Assembly (NCBI RefSeq): GCF_965219715.1
Contig: NZ_OZ244785.1
Location: forward strand, 2,480,001 to 2,544,000
DNA length: 64,000 nt
From: Bacterioplanoides sp965219715
Lineage (GTDB): Bacteria > Pseudomonadota > Gammaproteobacteria > Pseudomonadales > Oceanobacteraceae
Direction: 5' to 3'
Positions 33,794 to 41,317 of the stretch are shown in pieces; the stretch's first letter is position 1; every line of letters begins with the position of its first letter. The position numbers and the translations under genes were made by a program. Under the pieces are notes generated by a model. That model did not search any database. It saw only the letters and a list, made by a program, of their open reading frames with translations, and had not been told where the DNA came from.

Positions 33794-36700
33794 AGTGGTT
33801 AACCAATTGGTTTATCGATAACCCGGTTGCTGCCAACTTACTGATGGTAATGATCCTCGCCGGAGGTATTTTGTCGATTGGTACTATTCGGGTGGAAAGC
33901 TTCCCTCAGATTCCACCGAGCCGGATTAATATTAATGTGGTTTATCCAGGTGGCACCGCTGCTCAGGTCGACGAGAGTATTACCCAACGAGTTGAAGATG
34001 CCATCAGCTCCATCCCCGGCATTGAAAAGATTACCTCGATATCTCAGCCTGGCTTATCCAGCGTTACCGTTAAAAAAACGACCGATACTGATCTGAGCCG
34101 CTTACTAGATGATATTCGTAATAAAGTGAATGTTATTCAGGGCTTTCCACTGGCAGCAGAACGACCACAGGTCGTGCGTGATGAATTCACTAATCTGGCA
34201 GCATACGTGGTGGTCTATGGTGATGTTGATAGCAACACGTTAAAGCAGTCTGCAATTCGCACCGTTCAGGCATTAAAAGCGCACCCGGAAATTTCTCAGG
34301 TAACCAATCTGGCCGACTCCCGCCAACTGTTAACTATTGAGCCGGACCCGGAAAAATTACGTCAATATAATCTTAATATCAGTGGCTTAAATCAGCGTAT
34401 TAAGCAGTGGTCACTGGAATATCGCAGTGGTGAACTGAAAACCGCACAGGGGACACTGGTGCTGCGCAGCGATATGACCGCCGATACGTTACTCAAACTG
34501 CGCAATTTACCGGTTATTAACACCCAGGAAGGCACGGTTTATTTAAAAGATATTGCAGAGATTAAACGTGGTTTTAATCAGGAAGATTCGGTTGTTCGTT
34601 ATCAGGGCAAACCTGCAGCTGCGATTCTGGTGTCCACCAGCCGTAAGGATAACCTGTTACACGTCAGTGAGGCGATTCAGCAGGTCTTTAAACAGGTTAA
34701 GCCAGCGCTGCCTGCAAACGTCGAGCTCGACGCCATGGCGGATATGGCCCCCTATATTAAAGATCAGCTTAACCGTTTAGGTAACAACGCATGGCAGGGG
34801 TTATTAATTGTTTTGCTGTTGCTCGGGCTGTTCCTGAATATCAAACTGGCGTTTTGGGTGGCAGTTGGTATTCCCGTGTCTCTGGCCGGTGCTCTGTGGT
34901 TAATGGGGCCATTGAATTACACCATTAATGACATCACCTTGTTCGGCATGATTCTGGTTTTGGGGGTATTAGTTGATGATGCAGTGGTCGTTGGTGAAAG
35001 CATTCATACCGCCAGAGGGAAAATCGCTAATCCGCGAGATGCTGCACGCAGTGGCGTGGAGGCTGTTGCCACCGCAACTGTTTTTGGTGTGCTGACAACC
35101 ATCGCCGCTTTTTCTCCCATGCTGTGGATTAAAAATGAACTGGCGCAGGTATTGGCCGGGTTTTCCGCCATTGTTATTCTCGCGCTGATTTTCTCTCTGG
35201 TGGAAAGTAAATTTATTCTACCCGCACACCTCGCCCATTCCAGAGAGGGCAAAGACAATAAATTAAGCCGAATTATTAATCGGGCAAGAATGGCATGCCT
35301 TGGTGCACTCGACCATTTTGGTGATAAGTATTATCTGCCAGCTCTGCGCTTTTCGTTGCATAACAAAACGGCAGTACTGATGTTGTTCGTCAGCTTTATG
35401 GTATTGGCCTACGGTTTATGGAGTCACGGCACCATTAAAGCTGCATTTTTCCCGGAAATTCCTGGCCGTTTCGCCCAGGTAAAAGTCACCATGAACCTGG
35501 ATGCTCCGGCACCACTGGCGATAAAAGGCAGCGCTCAATTAGAACGAGCATTAAAAGTGACTGACGAGTCATTGCAGCAGGATTTTGATTTATCCTCTTC
35601 CGCGATTGAGCGCGCCTTTGTATACACCGAGGCCGCCGAATCCATTGAAGTAGTAGCAGAGCTGACAACAGAAGCATTATCAACCATACCGGCCAATGAG
35701 CTGTTAAAACGCTGGCAATCCAACGCCGGTGTTATCGAAGGTGCTTATTCAAGTAAATTCACCGCAGCGGATGAGCCCGCTGGCGGCACCGTATTATCCA
35801 TCACCTCCCGCGACCGGGAACTGTCTCGCCGGGTAGCACAACAATTAAAACCTTTGTTAGAACAGCAAACCGGTGTTAACGATGTGTATGACGACAGTCA
35901 GGGTGGTCAGCGGCAGTTGCGCTTAACTATCAACCAGCAAGGTCGGCAACTGGGACTCACACAAGCTGATCTGGCACTGATCGTTGGCGGTGCATTCGGT
36001 AATCTGGAAGTGCAGCGCCTGCTATATAAGGGTGAAGAAACCCGAATTCAATTACGCTTACCAGAAAATCTGCGACGCACTCAGGAACAGCTACATGCAA
36101 CTCCCGTACAGGTTGGTGAAAATAAATATGTATCGCTGGGAGAAATTGCAGACATTCAGTTCACCCGTGAAGCTCAGGTACTGTATCGACGTAACCGCGA
36201 AGGAGTCGTCAGTATTTATTGGCGTCAGAACCGGGATGTGGCAGCGCCGGAAGAGGTGTTAGCTGAACTGAAGAAAGACATTATTCCGCAGCTTGAACGC
36301 CAATATCCCGGAGTAAAAATTAAAGCCGCAGGTGAATTTGAAGAAATCAGCGAAGTAAAAGGTGGTTTCAAAAAGGCCATGATTCTGACCTTATTACTGA
36401 TTTACGTTTTGCTGGCCGTGCCACTGAAGTCTTACTATCAACCTTTTATTATTATGTCGGTTATTCCCTTTGGCTATGCTGGTGCAATTTATGGCCATGG
36501 CCTGATGGGACTGCCAGTCAGTATCTTATCGCTGTTTGGCATGATGGCGATGACAGGTGTGGTCATTAACGACTCTCTGGTTTTAATGACACGCTTCAAT
36601 CAGAACTACCACGAACAGGGAATGTCGGTAAAAGATGCGTTAATCGATGCCGGCCGAAGCCGCTTGCGAGCTATTTTTCTGACAACCGTTACAACAGTTT

Positions 36701-36903
36701 GTGGTTTATTGCCTTTATTAATGGAAACATCGGAACAGGCGCAATATTTAAAACCAGCAGCTGTCTCATTGGTGTTTGGAGAGTTGTTCGCGACACCGAT
36801 TACACTGATTTTAATTCCACTCTTGTTGGCACTGGGCAAATACAAGCGCGATCCGCATAGCAACAAGAACAACAGCACCGGGCCACAGCCAGCAGTAAAT
36901 TAG
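33790..36903 (+). CDS. RND-family multidrug efflux permease
   Basis: The 1037-residue inner-membrane proton-driven pump has twelve helices in the 1+5+1+5 pattern and two large periplasmic loops. The TM4 proton-relay pair is intact in 'GVLVDDAVVVGES'. The N-terminus 'NPVAANLLMVMILAGG' and the TM10-12 region 'MMAMTGVVINDSLVLM' are typical of the AcrB/HAE-like group. No outer-membrane TolC partner lies nearby, so it must borrow one. The gene ends tail-to-tail with the LuxR-type regulator, overlapping it by four bases. Confidence 0.93.
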   Translation: MKWLTNWFIDNPVAANLLMVMILAGGILSIGTIRVESFPQIPPSRININVVYPGGTAAQVDESITQRVEDAISSIPGIEKITSISQPGLSSVTVKKTTDTDLSRLLDDIRNKVNVIQGFPLAAERPQVVRDEFTNLAAYVVVYGDVDSNTLKQSAIRTVQALKAHPEISQVTNLADSRQLLTIEPDPEKLRQYNLNISGLNQRIKQWSLEYRSGELKTAQGTLVLRSDMTADTLLKLRNLPVINTQEGTVYLKDIAEIKRGFNQEDSVVRYQGKPAAAILVSTSRKDNLLHVSEAIQQVFKQVKPALPANVELDAMADMAPYIKDQLNRLGNNAWQGLLIVLLLLGLFLNIKLAFWVAVGIPVSLAGALWLMGPLNYTINDITLFGMILVLGVLVDDAVVVGESIHTARGKIANPRDAARSGVEAVATATVFGVLTTIAAFSPMLWIKNELAQVLAGFSAIVILALIFSLVESKFILPAHLAHSREGKDNKLSRIINRARMACLGALDHFGDKYYLPALRFSLHNKTAVLMLFVSFMVLAYGLWSHGTIKAAFFPEIPGRFAQVKVTMNLDAPAPLAIKGSAQLERALKVTDESLQQDFDLSSSAIERAFVYTEAAESIEVVAELTTEALSTIPANELLKRWQSNAGVIEGAYSSKFTAADEPAGGTVLSITSRDRELSRRVAQQLKPLLEQQTGVNDVYDDSQGGQRQLRLTINQQGRQLGLTQADLALIVGGAFGNLEVQRLLYKGEETRIQLRLPENLRRTQEQLHATPVQVGENKYVSLGEIADIQFTREAQVLYRRNREGVVSIYWRQNRDVAAPEEVLAELKKDIIPQLERQYPGVKIKAAGEFEEISEVKGGFKKAMILTLLLIYVLLAVPLKSYYQPFIIMSVIPFGYAGAIYGHGLMGLPVSILSLFGMMAMTGVVINDSLVLMTRFNQNYHEQGMSVKDALIDAGRSRLRAIFLTTVTTVCGLLPLLMETSEQAQYLKPAAVSLVFGELFATPITLILIPLLLALGKYKRDPHSNKNNSTGPQPAVN

Positions 36904-38054
36904 GCGACTGGCATGGCCCGGATCAGATTAACCAGCTCAAGCTGACCTTTTACAGCGGCTTTCTGATAACAATTAGAAAGCTGCTCCTTAACGGTATGCA
37001 GGCTTTTACGATATTCATCCGCAATATGTTTCAGCGGCATGCCACTGCACAGTGCCAGACAACAGTCACACTCGGCAGCGGTAAAACCAAACATTTGCTG
37101 CAATACTTCCGCACGAGGTAATTGGTGGTTGAAATTTGAAATGGCATACACCATCACTCCCACAAAACATTCCAGCGACTCTTCATCGTGTTGCAGAACT
37201 TCTTCTGCATGCAGGTAATAGGACTGCTGATCATTAACCGGTAACAATACATCGTCTGGTTGATACACCAGACTTAAACCCTTAGTGGCACAAACCCGCT
37301 CAGTGATATTAACGTACATATCCTGGTTACGCTGAGGCTCACCAAAATCGAGCTGATTGTTTTTATCAAAAGAAAACAACTGCTGATCTATCAGATTATT
37401 CTGCATTGCTGCGTTAACCGTGATCAGCTCCCCAAACTCATTAAATAATGCAACCGGTAAAGGCATGCGGTCCATGACCTGTTTTAATCTGACCGAGTTT
37501 TTCTCCTGCTCAGCAATTTTCACCCTCAAATCCAGCGCTTTTTTCAGATACGGCGCTAAGGCATCCATACGGCCAATATCTTCTTCGGTGTAATGCCCAG
37601 CAGCATTGTTTCGGGTATGGTTGATAGCAAACGTCCATTGCTTATTACGGGAGATTGCACAGGCAGAACCGGCAATCATTCCCTGAGGAGTACACCAATA
37701 TTTAAAAAATCGGTCGTATTTTCTCTGATCAACGGGTTTGTGCAGACTGGTGGAATAAAATCGCTGTTCGGGCCAGAAATCCAGTGCCAGCTGCAGAGGG
37801 TCTATATGGATGAATTCTTCCACATAAGATTGGTAAAACTCTTCATTGGGTTTAACCCCAGCCCACTCCTGAAAACGGATATCCATGGTTTCGCTGTGAT
37901 AGGCGTAAAGATGGCAGGAATTCAGCTGAAACTCTGCGACAAACGCCTGCAAGAACGTTTGCCAGCCATTAATACTCTGATTGGCGGAGAACAAAAGTTC
38001 AATCAACGCCTGATTCTTGAGCATAAAAGCGTTCCTGCTTTGTACCATTTCCAT
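36900..38054 (-). CDS. LuxR-type HTH regulator with N-terminal sensor domains
   Basis: The 384-residue protein ends in a GerE/LuxR HTH ('FGFTAAECDCCLALCSGM', 'LKHIADEYRKSLHTVKEQLS'-type; landmark 'SLHTVKEQL'). The N-terminal ~260 residues carry a GAF/PAS-like region and, near 180-250, a PAS-like segment ('RMPLPVALFNEFGELITVNAAM', landmark 'PVALFNEFGELI'). No homoserine-lactone-binding signature is evident. The ATG at 38054 is preferred because GGGGAGGGG lies just upstream; longer frames to 38249 lack support. It is convergent with the RND pump gene. Confidence 0.82.
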   Translation of the reverse strand: MEMVQSRNAFMLKNQALIELLFSANQSINGWQTFLQAFVAEFQLNSCHLYAYHSETMDIRFQEWAGVKPNEEFYQSYVEEFIHIDPLQLALDFWPEQRFYSTSLHKPVDQRKYDRFFKYWCTPQGMIAGSACAISRNKQWTFAINHTRNNAAGHYTEEDIGRMDALAPYLKKALDLRVKIAEQEKNSVRLKQVMDRMPLPVALFNEFGELITVNAAMQNNLIDQQLFSFDKNNQLDFGEPQRNQDMYVNITERVCATKGLSLVYQPDDVLLPVNDQQSYYLHAEEVLQHDEESLECFVGVMVYAISNFNHQLPRAEVLQQMFGFTAAECDCCLALCSGMPLKHIADEYRKSLHTVKEQLSNCYQKAAVKGQLELVNLIRAMPVA

Positions 38055-38203
38055 TTGTCCCCTCCCCCTCTGTTTTAGGGATAAGTTTGAGGATGCATGA
38101 GTATCATTATTATTGAATTCACTCCACTTTAATTGTCTCTTTAGGCAAAAAAAGCAACACAAGATCAGTACCTGCTTAACGATTCCCCCCTTGATATTAG
38201 GGT

Positions 38204-38240
38204 AGGACACTCCGAGCCAGGCAATTATAGTGGCCTGGCT
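38204..38240 (+). promoter_or_regulatory. Promoter with operator palindrome for the candidate sRNA
   Basis: A -35-like AGGACA (38204-38209) and -10 TATAGT (38226-38231) are 16 bases apart. A perfect palindrome, AGCCAGGC-N10-GCCTGGCT (38215-38222 and 38233-38240), brackets the -10 box. That geometry suits a repressor that blocks RNA polymerase. Confidence 0.55.
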
Positions 38241-38326
38241 AACGCACACTCTCCTATGGTTCCGTTAGCGATTTTAGTGGTTGCGGCTCAGCCGCCTTAA
38301 GCCGGAGCATCTGCTCCGGCTTTTTT
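38238..38326 (+). ncRNA. Candidate small regulatory RNA (~89 nt)
   Basis: The predicted start (7 bases after the -10 box) falls on the first base of stem 1. Stem 1 is GCTAACG/CGTTAGC (38238-38244 and 38263-38269) with an 18-base loop containing CTCTCCT, complementary to a Shine-Dalgarno core. Stem 2 is GCGGC-TCA-GCCGC (38283-38295). Stem 3 is a rho-independent terminator. No reading frame of note is present. Promoter, three stems and terminator in register make a trans-acting sRNA likely; the family is unknown to me. Confidence 0.55.
38301..38326 (+). terminator. Rho-independent terminator of the candidate sRNA
   Basis: GCCGGAGCA-TC-TGCTCCGGC followed by TTTTTT. No plus-strand gene lies between the RND pump stop and this point except the candidate sRNA, so it most likely ends that RNA. 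Confidence 0.85.
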
Positions 38327-38390
38327 ATGGGCTTTGGACAGACGCTAACGCGAGGTACAATGACTGGCTCGCAACCAGACAGCTGCTTCC

Positions 38391-39107
38391 ATGAAACTCG
38401 ACGACATCAAAAAACTGCATCAGAAAAAGTATCGCACCCAGTTCGGTCATTACCTGGTGGAAGGCGAGCACCTGATTCTGGAGCTGGAAAAAACGTCGCT
38501 CGATCATTGCGAAATTCTGGTCACTGAGAATTATCAGGAGTGGCCGACTCGTTTCAAAAAGACGCTGATCAGCAGCAAAAAAATGGCCGCCATTTCAGAC
38601 ACCAAGTCGCCACAAGGCATTATTGCGGTTGTTCCGTTTCCTTTGTCCGACGATGAAAAAGACGTGCAATCAACCAGCAAATCGATCTATTTATACGAAG
38701 TACAGGATCCGGGAAATCTGGGGACGATTTTACGCACGTTAGGTTGGTTTGGCGGCTATAAGTGTATTCTCAGCCCGGGCAGTGTCGATCCGTTTAACCC
38801 TAAAGTAGTGCGTTCCAGCATGGGGGCAATCTTCCATGTTGATATTGAGCAAGACGTCACTCTGGAGCAGCTGCAACAACGTTACCCACGCATTGCGACA
38901 TTGGATATGCACGGTGCAGCGCTGAGCGAACCGTCTTTCAGTCAGTTTGATTGTTACCTGTTCGGTAATGAAGCCCGTGGTGTTCCGCAAGACGCATTAA
39001 GCGAGTTTGATGTGGCGCCATTTACAATCACCGGCAATGGCGCAATTGAATCGCTGAATCTTGCCACTGCGGTGAATATGGCGATGTATGAACTTAACCG
39101 CGGCTGA
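38391..39107 (+). CDS. SpoU/TrmH-family RNA 2'-O-methyltransferase
   Basis: The 238-residue protein has an N-terminal substrate-binding segment ('KKYRTQFGHYLVEGEHLILE', landmark 'FGHYLVEGEHLI') and a SPOUT knot domain. The knot has the three signature motifs 'QDPGNLGTILRT', 'LFGNEARGVP' and 'IESLNLATAVNMAMYE'. It methylates ribose in rRNA or tRNA; the exact nucleotide is not predictable. The start codon follows the sRNA terminator by ~64 bases and has only a weak ribosome site. Confidence 0.9.
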   Translation: MKLDDIKKLHQKKYRTQFGHYLVEGEHLILELEKTSLDHCEILVTENYQEWPTRFKKTLISSKKMAAISDTKSPQGIIAVVPFPLSDDEKDVQSTSKSIYLYEVQDPGNLGTILRTLGWFGGYKCILSPGSVDPFNPKVVRSSMGAIFHVDIEQDVTLEQLQQRYPRIATLDMHGAALSEPSFSQFDCYLFGNEARGVPQDALSEFDVAPFTITGNGAIESLNLATAVNMAMYELNRG

Positions 39108-39157
39108 CTCTGGATATGCAGTCAGTAACTCACGCCATTTTAACTGGCAGTAGCTGA

Positions 39158-39901
39158 TCAACGTCCGTAAGAGCGTTCAATATCACTGAAGGCGCCATCT
39201 TTAATCAGCTCAGCAACCGCTTCATTAAAGGCATCAACAACAGCTTCATCCGTTTCTTTATTAAATGCCAGATACAATGGCGAGCTATTAAAAGTCAGCA
39301 CTTTGCGGGGAATCATATCCACCGTGTCTGAGGCAACATAAGGCGCATGAAGCTCGTCGGAAACCCACAAATCGATCAGCCCTCTTTGCAGACGTAACGG
39401 ATTCTGCAAACCGTCATTGATGACCGAAACATTGTAGCCACGTTCAACAAGGTACTCGGTCATCACGTCAGACTTATACCCGCCTATTTTGTACTTCTTA
39501 GCATCTTCAAGCGTTTTCAGCTTGATATCAGAATCAGGATGGGCGAACAGTGACCAGCCCATGCTGGTCAGCGGACCAACCCATGAGAACCAGGCATCGC
39601 GTTCTTCCGTTCGAGCAGTGCAAAAAATGCCGTGGCCTGATTTACGTTTAACGCGGTTAATTCCGTACTGCCAGTTACGCACTCGCATTTGAATGTCATA
39701 GGGAACTTTCGTCATCGCAGCTTTAACCATATCGGTACATATACCGCTGATTTCTTCTGCATTATGAGCGAATGGCTGACCTGTCAGGGTCATGGTGTAT
39801 GGCGGGTAATGATCGGTAAAAAGATGCAGCTTGTCCTTCGCTGCGGCAGGGGCTGCCATCATGAGGAGTAACAAGAACCCGATTGTCGACTGCCGAACCA
39901 T
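39158..39901 (-). CDS. Periplasmic solute-binding protein (family 3-like)
   Basis: The 247-residue protein has a signal peptide (1-22, ending AAA) and a bacterial extracellular solute-binding fold of the amino-acid type ('LFTDHYPPYTM', 'GICTDMVKAAM', 'RTEERDAWFSWVGPL', 'IGGYKSDVMTEYL'). No permease or ATPase gene is adjacent, so it may serve a sensor rather than a transporter. The ATG at 39901 is chosen because GGAG lies 6 bases upstream; the TTG at 39913 is the alternative. A chemoreceptor gene lies just upstream on the same strand. Confidence 0.85.
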   Translation of the reverse strand: MVRQSTIGFLLLLMMAAPAAAKDKLHLFTDHYPPYTMTLTGQPFAHNAEEISGICTDMVKAAMTKVPYDIQMRVRNWQYGINRVKRKSGHGIFCTARTEERDAWFSWVGPLTSMGWSLFAHPDSDIKLKTLEDAKKYKIGGYKSDVMTEYLVERGYNVSVINDGLQNPLRLQRGLIDLWVSDELHAPYVASDTVDMIPRKVLTFNSSPLYLAFNKETDEAVVDAFNEAVAELIKDGAFSDIERSYGR

Positions 39902-40034
39902 ACCTTTCTCCAAAACGAAGCTAAGTTTAAATGCTAAGTGACCAGCGCACTCTTACCGTTAAAACATTCTTAGTGATGGTATACAGTATTACAAACACAC
40001 ATCAGAGACAACCGTGAGCATTCGTTGATGCTGA

Positions 40035-41054
40035 TCAGCTACTCAATTCAGCCAGCTGCTGGCGGATATCGGCCGACAATTGCATGTTTTCAGCAGAGCC
40101 ATGCTGAGAAGCCAGCGCATCTTCCTCGAGCTTACCGAGATCTTTGGCAATCTCCTGTGCATTCAGTGTTTGCGCTTCGGTCTGGCGAATCATATTAGCC
40201 AGCATGCCTTCAACCTGGTGCAATGCCGCTTCGGCATTCACTGACATATTTTCACTGGCGGCTTCACTTTCATTCATATCCGCCAGTGTTTGCTCCATTT
40301 GCTCACGAAATTCCCGCGAGCTTTTCAGAAACTCCTGCTCGGTATCGGTTAAGCCGTTTAACAGCTCATTGATTTTCTCGGCCTGCTGGCCTGCATGTGC
40401 CGCAAGATTTTTCACCTCATCGGCCACCACCGCAAAACCACGGCCAGCCTCTCCGGCACGGGCTGCTTCAATCGCAGCATTTAACGCCAACAGATTGGTT
40501 TGCTCAGAAATGCCACGAATGGTTTGCGCCATTTCATGAATTTCCTGGAATTGCTGATCAAAGCTCTGAAGCCGAACCTGTTGCTGACCAGACCAGTCAA
40601 CCGCATTATTCAACTGCATACACAAGCGCTTAATTTTGGGATCGTTATCGCGAATACTGGCCGCCAGTTCATCCATCACGGCATGACAGGCGCGGGTTTG
40701 TTCGGCAATCTGGCCAGCATCCGCAGACAACTCTTCGGTTAACCGCACCATCTGCTGAGCATAATCGAGACGCTGCGCGGAGCATGCATTAACGTTTTGT
40801 GCGTTGTTCTGCACCTTGGCGACCAGCTCATCAACCTGAGTAATCTGTACCCGGTTGTCAGAGGCACTGATTTCGGGTTCAACATCATGACTGACCAAGC
40901 CAGGTGGTTCCTGATTGCCGTTAGCGCCCTGCCATAACAGCGCTACCGCGATCACTGCGCTTACCAGCGGCAGCCAGCCGAAGTCGGGCAATAACCAGTG
41001 AGTTGCAAACATTATCAGTAACGCAGCCAGTGCCATCAGGTGTCTTGAGGTCAT
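40035..41054 (-). CDS. Methyl-accepting chemotaxis-type protein without a sensor domain
   Basis: The 339-residue protein has two adjacent membrane helices (~4-20 and ~26-42) with only a few residues between them. It therefore lacks a periplasmic ligand domain, and no HAMP domain is evident. The cytoplasmic signalling hairpin is intact: 'ISEQTNLLALNAAIEAARAGEAG' (landmark 'TNLLALNAAIEAARAGE') and 'RGFAVVADEVKNLA'. It may sense membrane state or energy. ATG at 41054 has AAGGA upstream; the longer TTG start is rejected. Confidence 0.9.
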   Translation of the reverse strand: MTSRHLMALAALLIMFATHWLLPDFGWLPLVSAVIAVALLWQGANGNQEPPGLVSHDVEPEISASDNRVQITQVDELVAKVQNNAQNVNACSAQRLDYAQQMVRLTEELSADAGQIAEQTRACHAVMDELAASIRDNDPKIKRLCMQLNNAVDWSGQQQVRLQSFDQQFQEIHEMAQTIRGISEQTNLLALNAAIEAARAGEAGRGFAVVADEVKNLAAHAGQQAEKINELLNGLTDTEQEFLKSSREFREQMEQTLADMNESEAASENMSVNAEAALHQVEGMLANMIRQTEAQTLNAQEIAKDLGKLEEDALASQHGSAENMQLSADIRQQLAELSS

Positions 41055-41229
41055 TGCCAATCCTTGTCCATTGCGGTCATAAGGCCAGTATAGACATTAC
41101 CTGCCTGACTTCCGCTCCAATTAGCCCGGAAATAAACCAAATCCGGTTTGCTGCAAATGCCAATCTGAGCGACAATGGCGCCCTTTTCGACCTGAGACAA
41201 AAGACTGATCAGATTTTGCTCGGGAACTG

Positions 41230-41241
41230 ACTGATATCAGT
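41230..41241. promoter_or_regulatory. 12-bp palindrome upstream of transketolase
   Basis: ACTGATATCAGT, a perfect palindrome 77 bases before the tkt start codon, in the 263-base gap shared with the divergent chemoreceptor gene. It may be an operator; chance is not excluded. Confidence 0.3.
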
Positions 41242-41317
41242 GATATGAATCACGGGCAAAAACCGCCCATTCAGCCAGACTACAATGCATTGTTTACCAT
41301 CACTTTAGGAGTCGTAC

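Larger units (their letters stand above)
38055..38390. other. Intergenic region with candidate sRNA and LuxR-gene leader
   Basis: This 336-base gap between the LuxR-type gene and the SpoU methyltransferase gene has no convincing reading frame. The left half is the leader of the LuxR-type gene (minus strand). The right half contains a promoter-palindrome (38204-38240) and a structured transcript ending in a terminator (38238-38326). Confidence 0.8.
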
